From assembly GCA_029204225.1 (NCBI GenBank), contig CM055110.1, positions 3,446,875-3,510,874 of the forward strand: a DNA stretch of 64,000 nucleotides, read 5' to 3'. Position numbers and translations under genes: made by a program. This stretch comes from Diphasiastrum complanatum. Its lineage: Eukaryota > Streptophyta > Lycopodiopsida > Lycopodiales > Lycopodiaceae. How positions within the stretch are numbered: the first letter of the stretch is position 1; each line of letters opens with the position of its first letter. The notes below the pieces were generated by a model that saw only the letters and a list, made by a program, of their open reading frames with translations, searched no databases and was not told the origin of the DNA. Below, piece after piece: positions 1 to 11,500 of this stretch.

Positions 1-640
1 CCATAGCAGATGCACTGGTCCATGGTAGCTCGAATATATCTCATGACTCGAATAAGAGCCTTCCAATGGGTAATGCCAGGATTGGTCATATATTGGCTGA
101 GTGAGCTTACAACAAAAGAGATATCTGGTCTTGTACAGACCATTGCGTACATGAGAGATCCAAGTATCAATCGATACGAATATTCTCTCATCTGCTCCTC
201 TTCATGCTTGGTCTGGGGACATTGGTCCTTTGACAGATGCAGGCCTGGATCCATTAGTGAGTGAGCTAATTTACAATTCATCAAATTGTATTTGTTACGA
301 ACATTGTGAAGATACCTTTGTTGAGTGATGTGAATCAGTCGATTTGCTCTATCTCTGTGGATTTGAATTCCAAGACAAAAGTGAGTTTCGCCCAAATCAG
401 TCATGTCGAATTCTGAGAACAGCATCTATCTTGCATCCTTGACCATTTTGGTATTGTTGTTGAAGAGCAACGTATGATCAACGTAAAAGGTGATGATAAT
501 GAAGGATTGTTGCACTGACCTTGAATAAACGTTGCAAACAACAGTGCTTGGTTTGAATCCTTGTTCAATGAGGAATGTGTTGATCCTACTATTTCAAGCC
601 GTATAGTGCTTTGTGGAAAATCTGATATTTACAGAACAAG
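1..640 (-). pseudogene. Ty1/copia reverse transcriptase fragment, inner nested element
   Basis: Read on the minus strand this is the C-terminal half of a Ty1/copia reverse transcriptase. A KALYGLK-like block lies near 591-615, a degraded catalytic box FYVDH (usual YVDD) near 470-490, and the conserved MYAMVCTRPDISF stretch near 120-165. After that comes the HWKA..RVMRYI region before RNase H. At least one frameshift and two stops, just after KALYGLK, break the frame, and the second catalytic Asp is lost, so this copy is dead. It starts only about 65 bp from a primer-binding site at 705-716, so gag, protease, integrase and early RT have been deleted. The element continues off the left edge. 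Confidence 0.88.
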
Positions 641-704
641 AAAACAATTACTCTATCGGCTAGTAGAGTCTTGTACTATGGAAGCTTATCAAGCTATGAA
701 AATA

Positions 705-716
705 GCTCTGATACCA
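705..716 (-). other. copia primer-binding site, inner element
   Basis: The minus strand reads TGGTATCAGAGC, the usual Ty1/copia primer-binding site complementary to the 3' end of initiator methionine tRNA. It directly abuts the proposed LTR on its right. Confidence 0.85.
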
Positions 717-1782
717 TGTTGGGAGAGAGAGAGGGAGAAAGAATAAATGACGAACATGAACGAGAAACGAACTTGAACAAGAAACGAATGAAAAGCGAAC
801 TTGAACAGAAAATGTTCATGCGCAGTGGAATGAATTATTTAACTCTCTCCGTAAGCATGACTACGCCTATCAGAATCAAGAGAACTTTAGTGATAGAAAT
901 CACAGTCATTCCAGATTACGCAGCCAAACATTTAATGGATGAAGCGCTAGATGAATAATTTGTCACAAATTGAAGACAAATTATCTGTCGCGAATGATTC
1001 GTGAAGAGCTAGACTGTGCTCGACTGATAATTAGTCGTGAATTATTCGCGAAAGACAAGACAAAAAGTTGATCATCTATTACCAGAAAGAGCAAATAGAA
1101 AGATCAGACAAAATGAAGAACAAGCATAGCAATATTAACACAGATCTGAATGCAGAACAAAGAGTTGTATCAGATTAAGTATATCATGTATACAAGTTAA
1201 TAATGCGGAAGAGCACAATATAATAGCGGACGAAACCGTGTGCCTTGCGAAGCTTATTTTGTCTGTAATGAGGAATGAAACCTCTTCTCTTAGTCTCTTC
1301 TTCTCTCGCTTCTCATCTAACTCTCTCCACATGTGTCTAGATACACGAATGGTATCCAATATATATATACATAATATTACAGGTTTGCAGATGTGAAAGT
1401 ACAGAGTGGATGTGTTGTCTGTAGGAGATCGTGGGTGGCTGCAATCATTGTCCAATCTGTTAGCGCAACTACATGAAGTGAGCGTAAAAAGGGTGCGACG
1501 TCAGCCAGTGCTGAAGTGAACGTTGGTGATTATGCGAAAAGTGGATCACTCTTACGAATGGCCTTAGCTTTTAGGGCACCTTCGGCATTATCTAGGATAG
1601 TGTCCTCTTTTCGCCTGTCACCATACCCTGTGTAAAAACACAGTGTTTGCAATTCTTTCTCCCTTTATTCATCTGTGCGAATTTGCATGTGAATATGTAG
1701 GCTGCGTGACAACATTCGTAAATATGCAGCAAGAATGGAGGCAGATTAAAAATGGAATTTAGGAGAGTAGAAGGAGTAAATC
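717..1782 (-). repeat. 5' LTR of the inner copia element
   Basis: On the plus strand this stretch begins TGTTGG next to the primer-binding site and ends CCAACA at 1782, where the integrase frame of the outer element is cut. It therefore has TG..CA ends with a 6-bp terminal inverted repeat. A TATA run at 1355-1372 fits a promoter read on the minus strand. At about 1,066 bp it is long for a copia LTR. The right boundary rests on the break in the outer integrase. The partner LTR and target duplication lie outside the window. Confidence 0.6.
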
Positions 1783-2131
1783 CAACAGCCTTGAATTGCA
1801 TGAAGAACTTGAATGCTTCGGATTTGTTTTTCATAAAGTAGGTAGCAGTCCTTCGAGAGAAGTCCTCGATGAAGATTAGGAAATAGAGAGCTCCCCCTGT
1901 GGAAGTAGTCTGCATCGGGCCACAAATGTCACTATGTACAAGGTCAAGCAAGCTCTTGGATATACGAACTAAGTCTGAATTGAAGGGACTTCTAGCATGC
2001 TTGTTGATAATACAGCTGTCGCATGGAGAAGCTAGCTTGCTAACAGAAGGCAGATCTTGTACTAGACTCTGAGCTGACATTTGTTGAATATTGTTGAAGT
2101 TAAGATGGACAAGTCTGAAATGCCACAACAT
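1783..2131 (-). pseudogene. copia GAG-pre-integrase and integrase start, outer element
   Basis: The minus frame opens with a WHFRLVHLN block typical of the GAG-pre-integrase domain. It continues through the Cys pair of the zinc-binding region (CDSCIINKHAR) to the integrase core start LVHSDICGPM, which carries the first catalytic Asp, and the IEDFSR block. After FMQFKA the homology stops at 1782, where the inner element is inserted; the open frame running on to 1592 is LTR sequence. The rest of integrase and RT would lie beyond the left edge. Confidence 0.85.
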
Positions 2132-2136
2132 AGCAG

Positions 2137-2415
2137 TTATTTGAGGGTGATTATGGCAAATGCTTTGTCATCTCTCAGTCTCCACTTGGTGATGATGGCT
2201 GCATCACCTTTTGGTTTGAGCTCTGTGCCATCAACGATGTCCCACAGTTCTTTGGCTAGAAGTATAACCTTCATTTTGAATTTCCAAATATGGTAGTTAT
2301 CTCCATCGAGTTTGTCAATGAGAGATGAACTAATGATGGATCCATTCTGCTGAATGAGATCGTTGGTAGAAATGATTGTCAAAATATTGTTGGCTGCGTG
2401 TTTGTTAGAAGACAT
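2137..2415 (-). pseudogene. copia gag N-terminal fragment, outer element
   Basis: The frame starts at ATG 2415, about 55 bp after the primer-binding site. It contains KLDGDNYHIWKFKMK and LWDIVDGTE, the hallmark start of plant copia gag (UBN2/DUF4219 type). It stops near 2137, and the GAG-pre-integrase domain begins a few bases later in another frame. The gag C-terminus, zinc knuckle and protease are therefore missing through an internal deletion. Confidence 0.88.
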
Positions 2416-2469
2416 CTTGATAGAAACAACCGATAATCCACATTAGAAATGCAGATTACTGAAATGCTC

Positions 2470-2481
2470 GCTCTGATACCA
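2470..2481 (-). other. copia primer-binding site, outer element
   Basis: The minus strand reads TGGTATCAGAGC, the same initiator-Met tRNA primer site as at 705-716. It sits between the LTR on its right and the gag start on its left, as expected for a minus-strand element. Confidence 0.88.
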
Positions 2482-2936
2482 TGTCGTAAAACGAGGGAAT
2501 GACCGGCAACGGAAGCTCGAGGCTTTGAGCGTAGGCGTGTAGGAATTGAAACGCAACAGTTAGTAGCAGAAAATATTTAAGTAGAATAATTCATACAAAT
2601 TGTGCAAATGAACAACGAAGCAATGAGACAAAAATTGAACTTTGATTAATATCAACAGTGAGTACAATGGCTTAAAGTAATAATTCAGCTTGCTGATTGT
2701 GATAACGCTAGCTACAACTCTGATTGAAAAAGAAATTCAGTTAACACTTACATAGCTTGATTCAGCTAGTATATATATTTACAAGTGTTGAGAGAAAAAT
2801 ATCTTATGCCTTAACTGTCATTTACTCCAGTTTTGCATATGTACAAAGTTGGTAATCGCTCTTAGGATATCTGTTTCTCCAGTTGTTTTTAGAGTTGATG
2901 ATAAATTGGTGACGTCGGTTTGCTGATGTAGCAAAA
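2482..2936 (-). repeat. 5' LTR of the outer copia element
   Basis: The LTR begins TG on the plus strand right after the primer site. A TATATATA run at about 2768-2778 reads as a TATA box on the minus strand. The right end is placed tentatively at ...GTAGCA near 2936, where the tandem-repeat block starts; this boundary is uncertain. Confidence 0.5.
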
Positions 2937-2949
2937 ATGTGAAAAAATC

Positions 2950-3720
2950 GAAAAACTCGAAGGTGCCCTTAGACTGGAGGTATGCAAATTGTGAAGGTGC
3001 CCTTAGACTGAAGGTATGTAAATCCCGAAGGTGCCCTTAAATTGAAGGCAGTGAAAAAGCCAAAAAAGGTGAAGGTGCCTTAAAATGATTTCTAAGGCAT
3101 TCTGGCCACTTTGTCGCTTTTTTCGCAAAGGGGCGAAAAAGGCGAAGGTGCCTTAAAATGGTTTCTAAGGCATTCTGGCCACTTGGCCACTTTGTCGTTT
3201 TTTTCGCGAAGGGGCGAAAAAGGCGAAAAAGACGAAGGTGTCTTAAAATGGTTTCTAAAACATTCTAGCCACTTGGCCACTGTATCGCTTTTTTTGCGAA
3301 GGTGCGAAAAAGGCGAAGGTGCCTAAAAAACGGTTAAGGCAAAAAAATCTCGAAGGGAAAAAATGTGAAGGTCCGAAAACATGCAGTCAGCCTTCGGTTT
3401 TCAAGATGCTCATTACTTGAACAATTTATTTAAGGCTCAACATAAGAAATCTAACATGCAAATCCCGAAGGTGCGAAAAAACTCGAAGGTGTCTTAAACT
3501 GTTTAAGGCAGGTCTAAAATGGATTTTGGTCATTGTGTCGCCTTTTTCTCGAAGGTGCAAAAAATGCGAAGAAGGCGAAAAAGGCGAAGGTGCCTAGAAA
3601 TGGTTAAGGCACAAAAAAATCCCAAAGGTGGGAAAAATGCGAAAGTCTGAAACATGTAGTTGGCCTTCGGCTGTTTTCAGGATGTTCATTACTTGAACAA
3701 TTTGTTAAGGCTAAGCATAT
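2950..3720. repeat. tandem-repeat block with GAAGGTGCC core
   Basis: About ten copies of a GAAGGTGCC(C)TTA core alternate with GCGAAAAAGGCGAAGG runs. Larger units of about 76-90 bp carry CTAAGGCATTCTGGCCACTT near 3100, 3170 and 3260. Two still larger related copies, ending in CATTACTTGAACAATTTRTT, occupy roughly 3300-3440 and 3560-3710. The frames that open through it are low-complexity products of the repeat. The same core occurs in reverse at 1571-1586 inside the inner LTR. Confidence 0.85.
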
Positions 3721-3746
3721 GACTATGTGCACAGGTGGTTCCAGGC

Positions 3747-3756
3747 TATATATAAG
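3747..3756 (+). promoter_or_regulatory. TATA box after the tandem-repeat block
   Basis: TATATATAAG lies in a GC-flanked setting about 30 bp past the last repeat unit, an arrangement like an LTR U3 promoter with upstream repeats. No coding frame that I recognise follows, so it may be a solo LTR or a decayed element promoter. Confidence 0.4.
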
Positions 3757-3759
3757 GAG

Positions 3760-6580
3760 GCAAAACTTGCCCTACTACCTCACCTTTAGGTTGGTTCAAT
3801 GCCAGGCTCTCACTCTACTTTCATGCTTTCTAATCCTTGGCTTGGGGGTGAAGCTTCTAGAGTTGATTGGTTGCTTCTACTTGGTTGGGTGGTTTCTCCA
3901 TTGTGTTTGACTTGTAAGCAGGATTTTGAAGAGCTTTCCCTTACACCGACTGCTTTGAAACACAAGAGTGGGTAGTCCATCAAACATGGCCTAAATACGC
4001 CGCTTTGGCTAAGAGTCACAATTAGTCACTCCAACCTTTGATATTGTCTAGCGAAGGACGCCGAAGTACCACCAGGCTCCACAAACAGAGCAACATGTAC
4101 AATTTATCACACCACATCCCCCATAGAGCCAGTATTTCACGATCCCTTGAGTACAACACCACATCTACTCGTCCCATTCAAGCTAGGGCCATTTAGGGTT
4201 AGTAGTTGACAGCAATACAACGCACATCTACTGAGAGAGTGCCACAACGCATCTGAGACTAGATTTGGCTATGTGCCAAGAGGTCTAACTATACATGACT
4301 CTCACACATGCTTAGTACTACTATATTGTAGACAACTCCTATTCCGCACCATCTTCACACACAATAGGGCGACGCGCCACTTCATGATTATGGGAGCTGT
4401 ACCAGCTACCTGAACACCATTACCAGCAATAGATATCACCCCTCCTCTGACCATGCTTTTGGAGGCCTGAAAAACCTCCATTGGCAGGAGGAGCACGAGG
4501 TGGTTGAGTAGGCCATTAGGATTGGAAGCGACTGTCATCGATCACTAACATAAGGGCAATGTGGGCCTTTCTCCTTTTAGGATTTTCTGACAAGACCAAT
4601 CTCCCGCCAGAAATACCTAAACCTCAAAAAATGAATGACATCTAGCTCAACCAACTTGAATCAATATGGTTCTAACCATAAAAAAATTTACCATTGTCAA
4701 GTCAAATACTGAATATTGAAAAAATGACTATAAAAAAAAGTTCGACATTCTACAAAGTCGAAGCTAAAGTCAAAATTTGATTGTCTATAGTAACACATTA
4801 TTAGCTACATAGAATACATGTCATTAGTGATTACTTGAGTGGTCCACTACCTTATATTAGTTACAACACAGCTCTAATATTGAATCAAATGCTTAATGTT
4901 GAGTTTGTGAGTGTTATAATATAAAATTAGATAGCAAATTTAATATTATGTTTTTTTTTTGTCAAATTTATTGATACCAATTGCCTTTTGCTTTTCAGAT
5001 TGATTATCTTTTCAAAAAAATTATAGAGAGGTGCTAACTTTCTACAAAAGAGGTGACTATTGTCAAATTTGAAAAATGGAATGAAGATAGGGCCAAAAGT
5101 GTCCTTGATGGCCTTTTGCACCCTAGTGCAACATGCTCACATGTGAGTGTACAAGAAACTATGGCAATTGAAGTCTAGAGACAACTAGGGCGATTATGGG
5201 CCCGCCACCATTCATGAGCTTAGGATGCTCGAGAGCAACTACCGAATGACATGGGATAAATCAATGTACGTGTAGCAATCATGGCAATCATTATTTTGGG
5301 GCATAGGATGAGTCACCATCATAGGCAATTGTGACCTTTGCCATAGAAATCACGGACCTGCCACCCTCCAAGGGAGTGAGGTGAGAGTTCACAAATGGTT
5401 TATTATAGTGCAATCGTGGTGTATTGTGGCACTAGGATTCTTGAGAGTGTTGCTTATCAGGATCCAAGGGTGCATGATGCGTGAGAGTTTCGCTTGCATG
5501 ACTCCATGCTTTTATGCAATGGCTCCCATGCCATGTCACAATTTCCTTCGGTTGCTCTCAAGCATCATCAAAATTAAGTCAACTTTTTGTAAAATTTAAT
5601 GTTATTATATCAAAGTTGGGTGATAATTTTTTGAATTTTGACTACCAAATACTAATTGTTTTATTATTAAAAACATAAAAATATCACTAAAAAACAAAAA
5701 ATACTCAAATAAAAAATTCTAGATGGCATTGCATGTGACAAAACACAAAAGGCCACCCTTCTCGATACACACTACCAAAAAAGACTACCTACCTCCTATG
5801 TGCAAGAACTTGGGTTTCAATGTATATGTATTAGGTATCCATCATATGTATTAGCTATGGGAGTGGCAAAGGTGGCTAGAACCCGCGGATGCTAGGGGAT
5901 ATTAGACATAACAGTGAAAAAATCTATAGTTTAGAGATTAAAGCTATATGCAAGCCCATGTTTGGGCCTAAAACTAGTGTGCTACAGTACCACATTTGTT
6001 TTTCTCCTCCCCACTGCTATGTTTCTTGGTTTTGAAGGCCTGGGACCAAAGAAACTTTGGATGTCAAGCTTGAGGCAATATCGTTGGGTCCTCCCACTGC
6101 TATGAAGGCTACGATTGATAAGATCTTTGGATGTCAAGCTGACCAACTGAGCCAACCTCGTTGGGTCCTCCCCGCTGCTATGGAAGTTACGATTAATTAA
6201 GATCTTTGAGTCTTGACAAATAATACATTGTGGATTGGTCATAAAACACCAAACCTTGGCTTTAAACAAACATGGTCAATGGTCAATGGTCATGTCTCAC
6301 CGTCACAGGAAGCAAAAATGTTCTTCTTGTGGGTGGATAGAGTTGAACCTTTTTGCATGCCATGCCTCATAGCTTCTCCTACAAGCTTGCCAATGCTCTT
6401 AAAAAATATTTATATTAAAAAATTTCAAAATTACTATGGAATGAATAAAAGGTTAAAATAAAACCTTAAATTTATAAAGAAAATGAAGATTTAAATGATT
6501 TTTAATAATTAATTAACATACAAATCTAAAATGAAGCTATAAAAATTGAATTTTAATTATTGGGCTGTTTGTATTTGTTG
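3760..6580. other. intergenic, no gene seen
   Basis: AT-rich sequence with only short scattered open frames. I recognise no protein domain or RNA gene here except the SINE-like pieces near 6019-6175. A short stretch near 6420-6560 resembles 44130-44260, suggesting an unclassified dispersed repeat. Confidence 0.5.
6019..6175 (-). repeat. degenerate tRNA-related SINE-like pieces
   Basis: The minus strand near 6130-6165 reads GGTTGGCTCAGTTGGTCAGC, an RNA polymerase III A-box, followed by CTTGACATCCAAAG. A second partial copy of CTTGACATCCAAAGTTTC lies near 6046-6080 with a damaged B-box side. GTTGGGTCCTCCC.CTGCTATG is duplicated around them. The same family appears at 36.1 kb and 50.4-50.6 kb. 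Confidence 0.6.
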
Positions 6581-6766
6581 ATTTTTGGTGGGCACCAGAG
6601 CCCGACCTATCATCTTTTGCCGCGTGTCAATTCGCTTGCTCCTCGTCAGCGCTTAGAAGAGTGACGTATTGAACGTCTAGAAACTCCGGCGTTGCAATCA
6701 GTTACGTGGGTACCAAGTTTCTCACAATCGCTACAGCAAGTCAAAGGCTCACCACTCATCTACAGA

Positions 6767-7364
6767 CACGTGTCCAGTCTGCCCCGAAAAGGGTCGCCGC
6801 AATTTCGCCACGATCACTCGATGCTAGACACGTGGGAGCTCCCTACCCGCTAGTGTGATACACGTGGCGAGACCTGAACAGTCCACGTTGGCGGGGCCAC
6901 TTCCCGTTCGTCATACCCTAAACTCTCCTACTCCAGGGTTTATGTTCTTGTTTTTTATTGATTTTCCTTGGGGGAGAAATAGTCCACGTGGCTAATAGTG
7001 GTTGGCTGGACTCCCACCTACTACTCTCCAAGATTTAGGTCTTTACTATGTTCTCTCCTACTGCAGGGTTTATGTTCACTCCATATTACTCTTGTTTTTT
7101 ATTGATTTCTCCGAGGAGAGAATAGTCCACGTGGCGAGTAGTGGTTCGCTGGACTCTACAAGATTTAGGTCAGTACTAAATCCCCAGCAGCTGACGCAGT
7201 TTACAGTTGAGCCCTAGCGCCTAGGCTTCCCCACTATCCCTCCATCATGAGCACGCAAAGCTACGAGGCTCTCCACCGTTGGATTGCCTAGTATTGTTTG
7301 AGATTCTGACACGTAGGATTGAGATCGACCGTTGAGAGGAGTCCGGCTGTGGACAGTCCACGTG
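6767..7364. promoter_or_regulatory. cluster of six CACGTG G-boxes upstream of ABCB
   Basis: CACGTG occurs at 6767, 6829, 6861, 6985, 7128 and 7359. Those at 6861, 6985 and 7128 read CACGTGGC, the ABA-response element form. Such boxes bind plant bZIP and bHLH factors. The cluster lies in a locally GC-richer stretch 1.2-1.8 kb before the ABCB start codon and just before a CT-rich leader, so it plausibly belongs to the ABCB promoter. A function in ABA, light or jasmonate response is inference only. Confidence 0.7.
6921..7183. repeat. 130-bp promoter tandem duplication
   Basis: Two copies with a period of about 130 bp start at CTCTCCTACT.CAGGGTTTAT (6923 and 7053). They share TTGTTTTTTATTGATTT, AATAGTCCACGTGGC and CAAGATTTAGGTC. 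Each copy carries one G-box. They differ at several positions, so the event is not very recent. Confidence 0.88.
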
Positions 7365-7379
7365 TCAGATATACAAGTG

Positions 7380-8575
7380 GTCGCGCGTGGAACTGGGTCG
7401 CTCTCTCACTCTCTCTCTCTGCAATAAAGGCTCGCGTCGTCTCTCTCGATGTCTCGATGTCTGTCTCTCTAATTTTGAGATGCTGATGCATGGCGTTCTC
7501 TCTCTCACGAAAGCTTTATGATTCAATGCATCGATGCTGATGGCGATGGCGATGGCGATGGCGATGGCGGATTGGATCACAAAACCAATGGCTGTGTAGC
7601 ATCCTCGTCTCTGCCTTTTTGCTGGCACACACATACTCTGGCCTTCTGCTTTGGAATGAAAGCATCACCAGATTTGGCTGGTCTTGTCTCTTTTTTGCTT
7701 GGAAAGGAAGGGTAGGTTTGGCCTTCCCTGCTTGCTTGCTTGCTTGTTTGCCAATTTATAGCCTGCGGTGAGCCTCTGTAGATCAATCATCTGTCGGGGC
7801 TGAAAACTTTCTGAGCAGCACTGGTGTGTCGCCTGGAAGGTATCAGCATTCTGAAAGATATTGAGATTCTGAAAGTTATTGCAAATCTTTGCAGGCGCTG
7901 CGAGTGTTTGATTGATTCTGGAGGAGAGCTTTGTTCAATTTTGCAGTGAAAGTGCCGTAGAGCAATTGGCCCTGACAATAAACTGAAATAGTTATTCGTT
8001 CTCATCGGATCACATCCGTCTTACTTTTGGATCGCAGAGACTGAAACGGGACACATTCGAATTTGTAGAGCATTTTTTCAAGGCTCTGATTATTTCTGCT
8101 GATACAGAAAAATATAGCGTGAATTGTGAGGAAACGGTCTTGATGGACTTCTATATTTGTTATGGGTAAGCCTTCGATCTGCTCACAGCCAACAGCAGGC
8201 TAACTCTTGCTTGCTCTTCTCACAAATACAACGAGGGAAAAACACCATAGACTTGATATTTAATCTCTCAATGATTAAAAGGAGTGACACCGTCAGTAAT
8301 ACCCGCTCCACAGTAAATGAACGTTAATTTAGTTTGTTTCTTGTTTATTTTGAATCATGTACTGAGAATTGCCTGCTTGTATCTGATACATCTCCCTATT
8401 GCAAGTCATTTGATAGCTTTTTTTTAATGTGATTTACTTTCTCTTCAGCTTGTAGCAGATATACAAAAGACCATTGGTGTTTGGCTTGAAGGAAAAAGGA
8501 TGATATAAAGCAGGATTCACACATCCACTCTCCTAGAGCAGTAATATATGTCCAGAGCTTAAGTTTTCTGGAAAA
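7380..8575 (+). promoter_or_regulatory. probable 5' leader region of ABCB
   Basis: A CT-rich stretch at 7400-7460 resembles a plant transcript leader. It is followed by a (GATGGC)5 hexamer repeat at 7539-7568 and unremarkable sequence up to the ATG at 8576. A 5' UTR intron is possible given the distance, but I could not fix its ends. The small open frames here are low-complexity and probably not coding. Confidence 0.4.
7539..7568. repeat. (GATGGC)5 hexamer microsatellite
   Basis: Five perfect GATGGC units in the presumed ABCB leader. Translated, it gives a DG dipeptide repeat, but nothing supports a protein here. Confidence 0.9.
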
Positions 8576-11500
8576 ATGGCTCAAGATGCTACTCATAAGA
8601 ATGGCTTTCAGAGCATGGAAGTGCAAGGCCCAGATGTGAAGGTCAAAAAGCTGAAAGTGAAGAAAAGTGATGAAGAGCGGAAGGATTCCAATTTGACAGT
8701 GCCATTCTACAAGCTGTTCTCCTTTGCAGATCCTCTTGATATTTTGCTCATGACTGTAGGAACTACAGGAGCCATTATCAATGGAATGGCCATGCCCGTC
8801 ATGACCCTTATATTTGGGCAGCTTACAAATGCATTTGGGCAGAATGCGGGGGATCCTCACGCAACTGCTCATAAAGTCACGAAGGTGCTAACACTGAGAT
8901 TTCAAGGTTCTAATTTCTTGTCAGCAACGTCTTTAAGTCTTATCGTAGTTCTGAGATGTGTCGCGCTTCAGGTCTTGGGGCTGAGACCTGAAAGACAAAG
9001 CTGAATCATGAGAGAAGAATGTGATGCTGCTTTGCTTGGCTGAGTCTTTTATTGAACATTGCGCAGGTGGCAGTACGGTTTCTGTACCTTGGAACGGCGG
9101 CTTCGGTGGCATCCTTCTGTGGTTAGTTGTCAGAAGATCTTTCAATCGTTGTTTTAAGCCTCTGTTTCAGTTCAGTATCTGGACAATTGGAAGGACTTTC
9201 ATACGATTGATTTGATGTTAAGCACATGTCGAAAACTGCCACCTAATAAAAAAAAATTGATTCTTGGTGATGCAAACATGGCAAAATCTGGAAAAATCCA
9301 AAGATGTTGGGCTTAAAGCCCTGTTGTCTTTTTAAACGACAGTGTTGTACCCGTGAATCTGGATGTAGGGCAGGGTCAATATGTTGCTCGCAGTCTGCTG
9401 ATCTAGCATTAGGATGGTGATTGTCACCTATAAAGTATCCCAGATTTCCTCGTTTGGAGAATTCTAAGTCAGTAATAACTATACTAACTTGTTTGTATTG
9501 GTGAGACCAGTTATAATAGGATGATAAATTCTATCTCCGACTACTTGGATGCTAATTACGTGCTGAACATAGCCACTTATGGACAATTTTCGATAAATTT
9601 TACACCCAAGCACTTGGGCTGAGGTTTTAAATGTCAGGTGCCGATCTGAAGGTCCAGGTTGACACTCTCTCACTTAACCTGGACTTTTCATAGGCACCTA
9701 ACATTTACAGCCTGTGCATACTTTAGTGTGTGCATACTTTAGTGAAAACAGCACTGGATACTAATAAGCACATGTTGAACCACTCAATGGAAAATTTTGA
9801 TTGTTGGTCATTTGTTCATGCAAACATGGCAAAATCTGGGAAAACCCAAAGATGTTGGGCTTAAAGCCCTATTGTCCTTTTGAAAGACTGGGTTGTAGCA
9901 GTGAATCTGGATGTAGGATGGGTCAATATGCTCGCAGTGTGCTGAATTAGCAGTAGTTCCTCAGAAGGATGATAGCTGTCACCTATAGCCATTCTTCTAA
10001 GACTACTACAGTGTCCCAACTTTTCTCGTGTGAAAGAATTCTAAATCAGTAATCGATATTCCCTAGATGTCCTCTTAAGCAATTTTTAGAGTTCGTACTT
10101 TGCATTAACCGTTTCATAGCAACATGTACAGTACTTTCTCTCATTTATCTTTGTTTTTGTGGTTGGATTGCAGAAGTGGCGTTTTGGATGTGCACTGGGG
10201 AGCGTCAAGCCACTCGAATTAGGGGCATGTATTTAAAGGCGATTCTAAGGCAGGATATCACTTTTTTCGATGTGGAAACAAACACGGGGGAAGTCATTGG
10301 CAGAATGTCTGGTGATACTATTTTGATTCAAGCAGCTATTGGCGAGAAGGTAATTACAATAGAATATCTTTGTGAGTTTGCAATGACGTCCTGTGTGCAC
10401 TGCTGGCTTTAGAGCTTTCTAGTTCTCTCTTTACTTAACGCAATAAATATTGCTTGTGCACTCTTTGGTCAGTAGGGCGTAGCCCCTGAAGTATCAATGT
10501 AGTCTATTTGTTCCGCCTTCTCCTTTCTAGACGTTTTTGTATATTTGAGAGAGAAATTCACTCCAATTGCTGCTGGAAGATAAACTTGGGATGATACGTT
10601 GTAACTTGGGTGATATCACGATCATGATGTACAATCTTTGCTCAATAACTATTTTTGGAAGCATAGATGAGATGGCCACGTGAACCACTAAACATTTGTG
10701 CTGGGACTTTACACCAACTTCAAATTAGGTAGTTTGATTACCCAAGCTGATAAGAACACATGCTAAAGAGAAGTTTGTCTTCAAAAGTTTGAATGAAGTT
10801 TACTATAGGTGATGAGTTTTTTAAGCTATAGTGCCTTGTGGAATCGGATTGAGATCTATTTTACTCATTGTTTATGTGTTTGTGAAATTTAAGTTGTAAG
10901 AGCTAACATTTGGCAATGCTTGTAACTCTTTGATTTTATTCCGAGTCACATTCTCTACTGAAAATTTTCATGTAATCTTCAACTTTTCTAAGGTCTATAA
11001 TAACACGCTTCAAGCTGCATTGCATTAATATCTGCCTATATAGCTCCTATTGGCAACAAAAGACGATGAGACATTCTTTGTTTTCCTAATGGAGTCATGT
11101 ATCATCTTATAGTAGGAGACACAAAGCTTGCATGACATATAGCCAGGGTGGACAAAGGTGCAGACCATGCCATATTATTCAATCTTTAGCGGTAGGCTTG
11201 TAGCGATGTTTTCTTGAGTTTGCATAGAGCCTTTGCCTTTCATGCCAGAATAAAGTGAGCCTAATTCTAATTTTCCGTGACAGGTTGGCTCCTTTTTGCG
11301 GCTTTTGACAACTTTCCTTGGTGGTTTCGTCATAGCATTCATAAAGGGCTGGAAGCTAACTCTGGTGATGCTATCTACAATGCCACTTCTCATTGCTGCT
11401 GGAGGCACCATGGCATTTATGATTTCTAGAATGGCTAGCAAGGGACAGGAGGCTTATGCTGAAGCAGGCACCGTAGTTGAGCAAGTAGTTGGTGGAATCA

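Noticed and set aside
3092-3326. Open frames on both strands in the GAAGGTGCC array
   Set aside because: They mirror each other across a tandem repeat and have no domain; low-complexity artefacts.
7518-7715. Plus frame with DG repeats near the ABCB leader
   Set aside because: The repeat is driven by the GATGGC hexamers. No domain or splice evidence links it to the ABCB protein, which has its family-like start at 8576.
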